Positions 42,702-54,119 of a stretch of 64,000 nucleotides of DNA are shown here, piece after piece. The translations under genes and the position numbers were made by a program. The stretch's first letter is position 1, and the number at the start of each line of letters is the position of its first letter. Where the stretch lies: contig OZ287702.1 of assembly GCA_965649825.1 (NCBI GenBank), forward strand, positions 62,001-126,000, written 5' to 3'. The notes beneath the pieces are model-generated. The model saw nothing but the letters and a program-made list of their open reading frames with translations, did no database searches and was not told the origin of the DNA. The stretch is from Penicillus capitatus. Its lineage: Eukaryota > Chlorophyta.

Positions 42702-44926
42702 ATGTCTGGCGAAGATCATAACTGTGACGGGCGAATGGGGTCAGCGAGTGAGACAGAAGGATTGACGGAGCTCTGTTCCATCTGCTGCGAATCGATCGAT
42801 GTTCCGTCGACGACTGTCTTTTGCGGTGACTAAGGGGAATATTCTTGAAGGCGGTGGCGGTGGGAGCATGTCAACATGCGTTAACTTGTGCCATCTGTAC
42901 GCTACGTCTGAGGATTTGTTACCGAGACAACGGCTGTCCATTTTGCAAGAGACATCTCAAGAGGGTCTATATCACGAACAAACCGTTGGGCAATGGCGCT
43001 GGACTCAATTACGGACAACTTGTTGCTCAGAGGAATCGATTTGAGACAGACAAAAGATGGCCGAGTGGAATCTGGGTGGACAAACAGAGTCTTTGCTCCG
43101 GGCAGCCTCTTGTACAGTATCTGAAATCGAAGATGAAAAGAACGTGTCGTTTGTGTGACCCCTCTGGAACCTGCTCGGAAGAATTTCAATCTTTCAAAGA
43201 CATGAGAGACCATTTCAGAAAACGGCACCACAAATCCACGATCTGCAATGTTTGTTATCAAGTGCGAGCTCTGTTCGTTGAGAGAGCATCCGTTCGATGG
43301 ACGGAGATTTAGGCAAATCGTTACTTTCCACGAGAGCTGGAGATTTTTGAGAACGACGAGAATCTTGCGGCGCATTTGGAATCGCATCCCCAATGCGAAT
43401 ACTGTGGGCATCGTTATTTTGGAAAGGACGAGCTCTTCAGTCACATGCGAAAAAAGCACTGTCTCTGCCAGCTATGCCACAGCCAAGGTCGTCGACATGT
43501 CTACTTTGAGAACACCGAGCACTATAGGCAACACTTGAGGTAGGGATGGAGGTAGATGCCGCTCTCGGGGCCTCCTAATGACAAGGGTGTGTTTGGCAGA
43601 GAAATGCATTTTGCGTGTATGGAGGCGGAATGCCGAGAGAGTTTGATTGCCTTCAATACGGCTGAGGAATTGAACGATCATTTGGCAGAGCATCATGGAA
43701 TACAGCCAGCAGGACGACGCGGGACACGGACACTGCATCCACAGTTCCTTGGCATGGGATCGAGAAATCGAACAGCGCCGTCGCAAGCACACACTCAACG
43801 AAGAGGGTTCGCGGGCAATGAACTGCAGCGACGGTAGAGACATTACCTTCAGTTGTACCCCTCTCCTGAGGTTGCGCTGCATAGAGGCGAAACTGGCTTC
43901 CTTATGATCGATGATGATTTGCCGCCTGTTTATGGTGCTGTTCAGCCTGTTCATCGTAACCGACAACCGATTGTGCCTTCTGCTCAAACGTTGCCCAGCC
44001 AGGAAGAGTTTCCAGCATTGCCAGCCGCTTCTCAGCCTCCGCCAAGGCCAATCCTCAATATTCCGAAGAAGGTTTCGATGAAACGGTCCTGCCCTTGTGG
44101 CCGAAATTCCAAAACCGTTCTCGTACCAGAAGGAACTCAACCAGCGCCTCTCGAGTGTGATGCAGAGTGTGAGAGAGCACAACGCCGTGCACGATTGGCT
44201 GAGGCTTTCAACATCGATACTGCCACTTATGCAGGGGCCTTTGACGTCCAGTTTTCTGCAGACCTGATCACATGGGCACGAAACAGGCCTAACGACGTCG
44301 AGCAAATCGAAGATCGGCTGCAACGGCATGTGCGTTTGAGAGATGTGCAGCGCTTTACTCTGGATGGACTGCCAAGAGATACCAAGAAACTTGTCGTATG
44401 CTTGGCAGAGAGCTACGGCGCCGTTGGTCGTGTGATCCATACCTCGAATGCCGTCGAAGTCCTTCTTACCCCTCGAAGCTGCCTGCCCGCCAAACGATTG
44501 GCGCATGTGGCTGGGAAGATGTCCGAAGAGGACTACAACGATCTCCTTAAGGAATCGCTGAAGCAGACGCTCTTTTTGGAGGACATCCAGAAATCTGTCA
44601 ACATCCGACGGTATCTCATCAGTTGGGATGGAGACTACGAGATGGAGTTTCTCTCGAAGACAGTGGCACGATTGAAATTCAGAACACCTCAAGCATTCAA
44701 ATCTGCCTGTGATGCTCTCGGAGGTGGTGTCCGAGATGCTTTCCGCGTCCGGCAGCCACTCAGCGACATCCAACGCCAGAAAGAGACTGCTGCACTTCCA
44801 GGCGATGATCCGGCTGCCGTGAAGGGACGTTCAGTGAATCCAAAATCGACAGTCCGTTCTGCAAAGGGGAAAGAGGGTGAACAGTTGATCCTGCGGAATC
44901 CTTTTCAAGTGTTGAGTCGATTGTGA
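42702..44926 (+). CDS. ZNF598: ZNF598/Hel2-like RING E3 ligase with an NFX1-type R3H C-terminus
   Basis: ZNF598/Hel2 ubiquitinates collided ribosomes. The N-terminal RING is ELCSICCESIDVPSTTVFC, then after an intron ACQHALTCAICTLRLRICYR and GCPFCKRHLKR. Several C2H2-like fingers follow: CRLCDPSGTCSEEFQSFKDM with FRKRHHKSTICNVC, then a further C..C...H...H set and FACMEAECRESLIAFNTAEE with HLAEHHG. A Pro-rich linker has the ZNF598-like motif LPSQEEFPALPAAS. The C-terminal half is unexpected for Hel2: SCPCGRNSKTVLVPEG, LECDAECERAQRRARLAEAF, and an R3H-like helix RFTLDGLPRDTKKLVVCLAE with SYGAVGRVIHTSNAVEVLLT. That is the order seen at the C-terminus of NFX1/NFXL1 proteins. It ends RNPFQVLSRL at 44926. 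No stop or promoter-like gap separates the halves; exon joins around 43830 carry the link, so the fusion depends on that join. Confidence 0.75.
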
Positions 44927-44927
44927 C

Positions 44928-46299
44928 ATGGTTGGACTGTACGACATCGCATTCTTTTGTTCGGTTTGCATTGCCTATGGACAGACTGCTTCGCGAAATT
45001 TATCGCCGCCATACTAGTATCCAACCGTCAGGTCCAATGGGATCCCATTCGCCCGGCGTGTGTCACATCAGACATCGTAGACGTGAAGCTGTGCGGGTTG
45101 CTTTTTCCATTTAGCTTCGCAGGATGCAAGCACCGTACGTCACTTTCTCAAACGGATCCCGTGATGCATCAAGCATTTCCACGCTTTGTTTAGGGGATAC
45201 TATCCTCCGTCTCAAGGTCCTCGTCCCTCCGCCCTACCACGCACCGAAGACGAAGGAAATGTCGTCCTTTGTATGGTACTTCCAGACTGCCTAATACTAC
45301 CCGTGGTCTCATTGGAGAGAACGGTTGGTTGTATGACTAGGTGGATAACATGATGTATCCCATCACAGAGGACGCCTTGGAGACGGTCGTGAAAGCTTAC
45401 GGAGAAGTTGTCCAACGTGTGATTTACGAGCGTTCTGGTGTCTGGCAAGTCAGTAGACCATCCTGCTGCCGTTTCAAAGATGTAGAGAGATGTGTCCTTA
45501 GGCCGTTGTGCAGTATGCCACAGCAGCCAGCGCGAATTCTGCTAAACAAGCATTGGAGGGGCATGCCATCTATGAGGGAGGTTACAATAAGGTATAGGAG
45601 AGCCCATGACCGAAGGAATTGACAGCAGAGTGGATTGTCTGCAGTTGCGAGTATTCAACTCGACCAAACACGCCTTAGCCTATGCCACAGCGGCAATCGC
45701 GATGCCGGAGTATAAACTCTCAGACCAAGAGGCCGCGAATGTCAGGACTGTTGGTGAGAGATGAAAGAAATTTACCACGCGCGATCATAAGATGGCGATC
45801 ATCTGTCGTAGTGAATGGGGATGACTACGTGCGTGCCCACAGTGACATTGGAAGAGGGACCTTTGCCGCTCTTTCTGGACAGCCTCTTCCACCATCCTAC
45901 GTTCCAACAACGATTCCACCAAGTTCGTTCCGTTGCGTCAGGATGTTTCTCATTGGATGTGTGTGCTATAGTGGGAACCCAGCCGCCAATAGGCACTGTC
46001 CCTGTCGGGGGTCCACAGATGTATGTGCGACCCTCCGATCCTTACATGAACGGACCCCCTCCTCAAGGTCCTTATCCATCACCTGCCTTGTCATCTGGAA
46101 GTTATCATCACATGCAGCAATCCTCGAATTTTCCAAGAATGATAGATGCGCGCAGTACACGTCCGATACCAATGACAACATATCAACAGCACCCGGTGCA
46201 GCATCACATGCAGCCACAAGTTGCGCCCAATCGCAATTCGCACAGTATCCTCCTTCTTTATCAGGAAAGAGAGCGGAAGGGCGATTGATGGTGATGTAG
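44928..46299 (+). CDS. PTBP/hnRNP-L-like RNA-binding protein
   Basis: Polypyrimidine-tract-binding-type protein. Best evidence is the second RRM: after an intron, NVVLCMVDNMMYPITEDALE, VVKAYGEVVQRVIYERSGVW; then AVVQYATAASANSAKQALEG and HAIYEGGYNK. Next VDCLQLRVFNST continues. The order N-x-x-Y-P-I-T/D-x-L, then A-x-x-Q-Y-x-x-x-x-S-A-x-x-A, then G-x-x-I-Y is diagnostic for PTBP/hnRNP-L RRM2. An RRM1 remnant with IRPACVTSDIVDV occurs upstream (45020-45110). The C-terminal region is Pro/Gln/Ser-rich (PPIGTVPVGGPQMYVRPSDP, TTYQQHPVQHHMQPQVAPNR). Introns near 45300-45350 and 45450-45510 are supported by frame. Start, the first exons and the last exon boundary are uncertain: two frames are open at the C-terminus. 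It lies on the same strand directly after ZNF598. Confidence 0.6.
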
Positions 46300-46547
46300 G
46301 GTCGGGAATGATGTCTGGAGGTTCGGATCGCTCCAAGCAAGTCTAGCCATGGCGGTCAAACGTTGGCGGATTTGAGGGGCGGGGTCAGTTTCAAGAGCAA
46401 TAAAGTCTTTACTCCGTAGCTTGATTGATCGCTTTTCATTTCGTTCATCAATCAAAGTGACCGAACTTTGCCCATTGCTTTGATTGGCTGTTGTCCTGAA
46501 AATTGTATGAACGGTGCGCGCACCGCGCAATAAAAGAAAGTAAAGGA

Positions 46548-46621
46548 TGCCTCTTCAGAGAGTCGAACTCTGGACCTCTCGCTTACAAGGCGAGCGCTCT
46601 AACCAACTGAGCTAAAAAGGC
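46548..46621 (-). tRNA. tRNA-Thr (anticodon UGU)
   Basis: On the minus strand the 74 nt fold as a complete tRNA. The acceptor stem GCCTTTT pairs with AAGAGGC plus discriminator A, with one T:G pair. The D arm is GCTC...GAGC with an AGTTGGTTA loop. The anticodon stem CTCGC/GCGAG encloses CTTGTAA, whose middle TGT reads ACA (Thr). The variable loop is AGGTC, and the T arm is CAGAG-TTCGACT-CTCTG. No intron is present; CCA is not encoded. It sits in the short spacer between the PTBP-like gene and ARF1, on the same strand as ARF1. Confidence 0.92.
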
Positions 46622-46773
46622 ATTCGTCCCATCATTCCATTGATCGCATATCTGTTAGCTCAAAGCAACTGCTCAGGAAATGTGTAACTCACGTTTACAA
46701 GACAATGACGCCGACAAAACAACAACGATCTCCGCGTTCTTTCGAAAAGAAGAAGCATGTAAGGGTTCTCTCT

Positions 46774-47525
<752 letters not shown>

Positions 47526-47702
47526 CTCAGACGTTGACAGCAAACGACAAAGCGCAACGAAAGACTCGATGGACACGAGGCCACGATATGACTGCTGCCA
47601 AAAGGGACAGTGACTGTTCATTTTCGATGGCTTCAAAATTGAGAGCCGTTGCCCAAGTAAAACGATCTCGCAAGTCGTTTGGGATAGAGAAGAGTTCTTC
47701 AT

Positions 47703-48757
47703 ATGGAGGTGGTTCAAGGAAAGAAAACCCTAGAGGGGGCTGGCGTTCGCGTCTGCCGTACGGTACCTCAAAACTCAGCACAACTGGATTGAGGCTAATG
47801 CCTATGTCTAGCTCGGAACGCCCATGCTGCGCACACTGGATCCCTTCTTACTCTTGGATGAGCTGCGTTTACCGGATGACAAAGCCTCTGCCGGATTTCC
47901 GTCTCATCCACATCGCGGATTTGAGACATGTACGATCATGCTGGAGGGGCGTATGGAGCACAAAGATTCCTGTGGAAATCAAGTGCGATAAGCGTGTGGA
48001 GAACAGAGAAGGTGACAAGAGTGCGTGGTTCTAGGGAGTGATTGGGCCAGGTGGTGTGCAATGGATGACAGCAGGACGCGGAATCGTTCATTCAGAAATG
48101 CCTAAGAAATCGGAGACCGGACGATGTTGGGGATTTCAGTTGTGGATCAATCTCCCGAAGAAAGACAAAATGATCAAACCCAGGCACTTTTCAAAAATCA
48201 CATATCGCCAATGGCATTTTGAGCAGTGGACGATTCGTTGTTAGATATCAGGACTATCAAGCAGAGGATATTCCGAGCTGTAACAAGGACGGTGTCACGA
48301 TTCGAGTGATGGCTGGAACGGCAGATAACATTACAGGTCCCATCAAGCTGCGTCATCCTGGGATTCTAATGGACGTCATCATGCCACCGAGTACCACATT
48401 CAAGCAACCTGTGCGTGCAAATGGCCGCTCTCACTCAAGTCCCGTGCGCTTTTGTGTTAGATTCCCGAAGGCTGGAATGCAATGGCCTACATTGCAGATG
48501 GAGATGGGGTCTTCAGTGGTCAAGCTGTTCGGGCTGAACAAGCAATCGTCTTTGCACAAGGAGATCACGTCGCCGTCGTAGCTTCGGCAACACATGCATT
48601 GCGTTTCTTACTGATTGCAGGACAGCCAATTGGCGAGTCTGTGGTGCAACACGGGCCGTTTGTGATGAACAGCCATGAAGAGATTCAGCAAGCGTACGAG
48701 GATTTTCGAAGCGGAAAACTTCAAAATCCGGATGACAATGTCTGGGATATCAGTTAA
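47703..48757 (+). CDS. Pirin (cupin; quercetin 2,3-dioxygenase-type)
   Basis: Pirin is an iron-binding bicupin with nuclear regulatory or quercetinase activity. ATG 47703 gives [20 protein letters not shown]; an intron leads to [20 protein letters not shown]. The metal-site stretches are present: [19 protein letters not shown] (His-x-His) and [16 protein letters not shown] (His and Glu). The C-terminal cupin includes [19 protein letters not shown] and [20 protein letters not shown] with DFRSGKLQ. Introns fall at about 47991-48034, 48171-48240 and 48413-48461 and join conserved sequence; the one around 48171 could not be pinned exactly. The stop TAA at 48755-48757 overlaps the stop of the convergent helicase gene. 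Confidence 0.86.
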
Positions 48758-51135
48758 CGTCTTTTGAACTTCCTCTTGCCTTTGAAGGCGTGTTTTCCTT
48801 TTCCGCCCCTCTTCATCAGATTCTTCTGCTTCTTGCTTATTTTCTTCTGATCGACACGGCCACTCTTTGCCCCTCCGGCGTAGACACGTGACTTCGCTGC
48901 AGCTTCTTCGCGCGAGGATGTGACAGCTGCTGCTTTTCTAGTTGCTTTGGATTTTCGTTGCAGGTGTGATGGATCCTTGAGGAACCCTTCATACTCTTCA
49001 GGATCCTGCTCTCCTTTCTTCCGCTTGGCAGAGGTCACAGCAGCCAAGACTTTCTGGTTGGCAGATCTCGCGCTCGAACCCTGTTCTTCAAAGAGTCGAT
49101 GGAGCCTCTTAGAATTGCGAGCCATTCCTCGAGCAGCTTTGGCTTCTGTCTTGTTCGGATGTTGCTGCAATACCTGTTCTCCTTTTTTCGTTTTCGGTTT
49201 CTTTTTCGTACGCCTGTCGTCAGAAAGCGCCTCAACTGACATCTCTCCTGCAAGGTGTCCTTCGTCTTCCAATCTTGCTAATTTTTGTGTCTCCTTGCGC
49301 TGCTCTTTTGTTTGAAACCATGTTCTTGGCGGACGGGACAGAATCTCCTTCTCGTGTTCAATGACATTCTTTGCACGATCCACTTCCATCTCTGCACGAG
49401 AGAGCTTTTCTTCTGCCGTCTCTTCGTTCTCTATGAGCTTCAGATGGCGCTGGTGCAGTTGCAATTGACGTGAGAAGTAGTCAATAGCTTCAGAAGGAAT
49501 GATACGATGCGTCAGTTTTTGACGGGTGGCGTTCAATACCTCCCTGAGAAGCGCACGATTTGCATCTGTCACGAAAGTCACTGCCTTCCCTTCAGCGCCA
49601 GCCCTGGCTGTTCTGCCGATTCTGTGAAGATAGGTGTCGATGGATGGGGGTGCATCATAGTTGATCACCACCTCGACCCCTACGATATCCAATCCCCTGC
49701 CAGCGACATCCGTTGCCACCAAGTAAGCAAACTCATGATTTCGGAATTTCTCCAGAGAATCCAACCGGGCAGACTGTGACATGTTGGCATGTAATTCACC
49801 TATCAAACCACACTTCCCGTTTTGCACGAGTGCATACACTCAGAAACCTGTGGATGGCAGCTTCAACATGTCAAAGATCAGTTTGATGCGATGGGCTCGA
49901 CGCTTCGTGGAGCAAAAGATAATGACGCGTCCCTTGGCAAATGTTCTGGCACATAGAGCACAGAGAATCGCCTCCTTCTGTTTCCGCATCTCGTCTCCTT
50001 TTATTCGAACGATTTCCTATTAGAACACCTGCCGGTCTAATGCAAGGACCAGTGGCTCTGTGCCTGAATGAGGTTCTTTGGAACACGCCCGCTTGGATCG
50101 GCTGCAATTCTGACAGGCTTATCCAAACTCAACTGCATCAGTTTCTTAACCTCTTCCGTCATTGTCGCCGAGAACAGCATCGTCTGTCGCTTCTTCGGGA
50201 GATAACGCAAGACCTCTTTGATCTGCGAGCACAACGCATGTCATGGATGCGAGGTGTTTGTGTTTTTCATCGTTTGCACCTCGTTGATGAATCCCATCTT
50301 GAGCAACTTGTCGGCCTCGTCCAGTACAACAGCATGAACGTCATCTAGGTCGAAGGATGGGGAATTTCGTAGATGGTCGATCAACCGGCCTATCGGCAAT
50401 TCTCACACATCTGTAAGCACGAACGAAAGTGATGCACCAGGAGTGGCAACGACGATTTCTGGATGGGCGCTGAGCGTTGCAGCTTGGACCTGCAGCGCAA
50501 ATCCGCCGACGATCAATGCCACTTGGATGTTGGTGAATTTGGCCAGTTCTTTAACAACGTTGTGAATCTGGAGAGCCAACTCTCTGGTGGGTGTCACAAT
50601 CAGTACGTAGGTCGTTGCCACTCTTGCCGGACGATAAAGTAGTCTCTCCAGCAAGGGCAGCGCAAACGCCGCTGTTTTACCAGATCCTAGATCAAGGTTT
50701 GAGTACAAAACAGACTCAAACGTAGAGACCAGTGATGGCACTGCCGCAGATGTCCCTTCCTGAGAGGATTAAAGGAATAGCTGCTGCCTGAATCGGTGTC
50801 GCAGCTGTGTAATGTAAAGCACGGCACGCCTTGAGCAATGGTTTAGACAGATTGAGCATCGCGAATTTCGTTGGATCTCCTGTTTGCTCCACCGGCTTCT
50901 CGAAGAATGCATTCCTTTCCAAAACCTCCGTTTGAAGCCTCCTGCTTATACTAGGATCCTCGACATCGAATCTTCCATTGTTGACGCTGTCCTCCTAAGG
51001 AACAGTTCCACTTTGCTTGTGCAGATCTGGCCGGTTCTATTATTGTACGTGGATTGGCGTTTCCCTTACGGAGCGTTGTTTTTTGCCGATTGCCTTCTCT
51101 GCTAGTTCGAAGGCGAACTCGGAATCGAATTTCAT
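48754..51135 (-). CDS. DDX27: DEAD-box RNA helicase DRS1/DDX27
   Basis: DDX27/Drs1 acts in 60S ribosome biogenesis in the nucleolus. ATG 51135 gives MKFDSEFAFELAEKAIGKKQ; a ~75-bp intron leads to EDSVNNGRFDVEDP and then FEKPVEQTGDPTKFAMLNLS, which leads into the Q-motif. Motif I is GSAITGSGKTAAFALPLLE, Ia is VLIVTPTRELALQI, Ib contains HPEIVVATPGRLIDHLR, II is VVLDEADKLLKMGFINEV, III contains TMLFSATMTEEVKKLM, IV has GRVIIFCSTKRRAH, V is VATDVAGRGLDIVGVEVVIN and VI is YLHRIGRTARAGAEG. The Lys/Arg-rich C-terminal tail (RRTKKKPKTKKGEQ, ending [12 protein letters not shown]) suits a nucleolar protein. A 48-bp intron near motif IV was checked and restores phase. The GTGF/AxTGSGKT spacing and the length of about 720 residues fit DRS1. 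Confidence 0.9.
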
Positions 51136-51217
51136 TTGATCGGTCGGCAATCGGTGCGCGTCCCGTTATACAGACGAAGCGCAGTTGCGGTCGCATTATC
51201 GTGCACTTCCAAAGGCG

Positions 51218-53650
51218 ATGCAGGGCTCTTGTGCAGGCTGGTTGACATTCCTTCAGCCCTTCTTCAATTTCACTGCCAACAAATATGTTTTCATCAAAGA
51301 CTGGAGACTGGTTTGTTGGCGATGCGCCTATCCCATCCTAGCAGCGATGTCTCGACTCCGCGTTTTTACGTTTAGGGCGTGATTCTTCGCATCCTTCAAG
51401 TCGGTATTCTCGTCTATGTGCTGACCGACATTATTCTGAAAGCGTCTTACCTTACGACCGAGGTTGGTGCATCGCCGTACTGGATCCTATTCGCAAAGTT
51501 GACGTCATCAGGTGCCGACAGGATTGGTGACGGTCTGGCCGAATGGACAGACTTTCGAAATGAAGCGACATGAATTCGAGAAGCAAAAAGAGGCGAGGCA
51601 GACATAGGCAGATTCTTGAACTGACTTGACAGATGCATAGGATGTTGAGGAGAAGAAACTGGAGTACTGCACACATCCAGAGAAGTATGCATTCAAGTGG
51701 AGTAATATTAGCCACAATGACTTTGAATGCGCATTTCTCGATTCCCCTTCGCTCTTCGCTGACGGCGAATCTCAGGCAAGGAGCACAGCACGAGATCTTC
51801 GATTAAGGATGTATCTATCTTAGGTGTTTCTGACGACGGCCATTCGAGTCGAGAAAATGCATTACTACACGAAAGGCAATGCTAATGCCTGTGTGAAGGA
51901 AGAGGAGTTAGGGAAAGGTTACGCAAAGATGTTTGAATTCGATGAAGTGTGTGTATATTCCGAAACGAAGGGATATTTTCCCATCAATCCTGAGGCCGTG
52001 AACCTCACTCTTTTGCACAGCTATCGCACGTCGTCAGTCGTGGACAAGAGCGGAACGCTGCCGAAAACATTCATCCGGGCTCCGGGTTACAACGGCAAGG
52101 CGGTTGAAAAGCAGAGTAATTCTGGATGGATGTACTGACGATCATCACCTCTTGATGTCTGAATGATGCTTAGAGGACGAACAGTTGGAGCTGAAACTGA
52201 CGGAACTGCTAAGCACCACCGGCATTGACTTGGACGCCCGCCTCGATGAACAGGTTTGTATACAAGAGTGAAAATACAGATGACGTAGTGTCTGTGATAT
52301 ACCAGGCAAATCCTGCGGCCGTCGATAAATCTCAAGCCCGCAAACTCGAAAATGGTACCTGGCAATATCCCTTCGCTCGGCTCTCCGGCCTGACACTCCA
52401 TGCCAGCTTTAACTACTATACGAGACGGTAGTTCCAGATCTGTGTGGCAATGGACAGGCCTGTGCTTTAGGTTGGCACCGGATTCGTATCATAAGGCGGC
52501 AGGAAAGAACGCAGATGACGTTATTTGCTTGCTGGATATCAAGCCAGAGATGAAGTGGTCGTTCATGGGATCTGATATCCGACAGATGATGAACGAGCCT
52601 CAGGATCCATTGTTTATCACTCCACAGATGATCGACGACCTCAAGGGACAGAACAGAACCGGTCCTCAGCTCATTGCTTCACAAACTGATATCCAACGCC
52701 ACGGACTGACGATCATCTTCTCTGTGAGCGGTTCGTCTAGCGAGCACATTTGCTGTTCCGGAATAGCCCGTTGTCTGTAGGGAGTGTGGGCACCTTTGAT
52801 ATCGCTGCTTTGATCAATGCTCTTGTTGCTGGTTCGGTTCTACTGGCAGTCGCCCAGGTCATCACGACATACGTGGCACTCTACGCATTGGGCATCAGTT
52901 CTGAACTCTACAAAGCTTTTATGCGTGAGAATGTAGACTGGAGACAAGAATATGCGCGCTATGCTGCGCAGGCATGTGTGGCTGGATATGCTTTTATGAA
53001 GTGCGTCCACTTGCATGCAAACGGTCTGTGTTCAGGGTGTAAAGCAGGTATGATGAGAATTGCTCCATGAAGCTGGATAGGAAAGAGATTTTCGATACCT
53101 TAAAGAAATTGTTTAAGAAGAAGAAAGACATGAAAGATTGGCAAATGGCAGCCTTAACGGACTTCCTCATGCGCCAGGGCGAGACAAGCACCGAGGTTGA
53201 TAAAGGACGCTTCCGTGCCAACGCTAAATCTGCCGAAAATTTCATTGACATTGAAGAGTGGATTGACATCTTTACTGAAGACAAGGCTAACTGGCCTGCA
53301 CTCAAGCGTCTGATAGAGCATGAGTATCCCGATGAAGAATCTCAGGAAAGAGTCATGGATTTGCTAGAGCTCTCCGTTTCACGTAAACAAGCGCGAAGAC
53401 TCAGAACTCTAAGCAATTTTGGCGGCATCACGGAGGAGGAACGTGAAGACGAAGAGGGTGAAGAAACAGACGGAACGCCTATGAGTGTTAGAAGACCCTC
53501 AGAGGATATCGAAGCCAATATGCGCACCCCTTTCCTCGATGTCTGCCGTCCGTCTTGTCGAGCATCCCCTAATTCTTGTGTGTCTTGTAGCCGACGATGC
53601 GTTCTCGTTCTGCCGATAGTGGCAAGAGTATGGGCAGAGCGAGCTTGTGA
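51218..53650 (+). CDS. P2X-like ligand-gated cation channel
   Basis: P2X receptors are trimeric ATP-gated channels with two transmembrane helices. ATG 51218 leads to FTANKYVFIKDWRL, then, after a 66-bp intron, GVILRILQVGILVYVLTDII: TM1 preceded by a motif resembling the P2X K-x-x-x-I-K-x-x-R-L-G-x-L-x-R-x-x-Q pattern. The ~350-residue ectodomain has Cys pairs such as EYCTHPEKYAFKW and FEFDEVCVYSETKGYFPI. The pre-TM2 signature follows: DIQRHGLTIIFSVSG joined to SVGTFDIAALINALVAGSVL (P2X G-(I/L)-R-x-x-F-x-x-x-G-x-x-G-x-F-D-I pattern, with Arg replaced). TM2 is AALINALVAGSVLLAVAQVI. The cytoplasmic C-terminus has a lysine-rich helix EIFDTLKKLFKKKKDMKD and acidic E-E-R-E-D-E-E-G-E-E; it ends MRSRSADSGKSMGRASL at 53650. 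Exons join at 51379, about 51539, 51832, 52256, 52780, 53049 and 53599, several inferred. ATP-binding Lys residues could not be aligned by eye. Algal P2X proteins are known, so this fits a plastid protist. Confidence 0.6.
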
Positions 53651-54119
53651 TGAAGATGCATGTTTTCGTTTTGTTGAGTTTTTGATGTGTAATCTGACAG
53701 TCAATTGTTATGTGTCAATCGTTCTTGATAGCTGTTTTATAAGGGTTCGTCACTCTGTGACAGTATGACGTCTGTTCTGCTTAACCTATTGGGCTGCAAC
53801 AAAATAAAAGACAGCCCAGCAGTACATCTTCTGTGTATACGGTGGCCATTAAGACTATAGCATTCGATAGCATCGATCACAAAACGCGTCGTACAGTTAC
53901 CGGATGCAACAGAGATCTGAGATATTCGATGGATGCAATGTCGCATTCGTCGAACCTCTATCTCTTCCACATCGCAATCGCAACATCTTGTACTTTTTGT
54001 TATTTGAATGGCAGAGTGTGTGAGAGAGAAGTTTGATGTTGTCGACAGTTTGTGGATGCTTGAACATCGGCCGCGAAGCAATCTTACAATTACCCAGAAA
54101 AAGGCACCTTACACTCCTC
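53651..54119. other. Intergenic stretch before segmental copy 2
   Basis: About 470 bp. A minus-strand frame (53737-54081) is open but has no resemblance to known proteins. No repeat seen except the left fading edge of the duplicated segment, which becomes recognisable near 54120-54150. Confidence 0.45.

Noticed and set aside
43472-44773. 433-codon minus-strand open frame
   Set aside because: Antisense to the well-supported ZNF598-like exons; no independent protein features.
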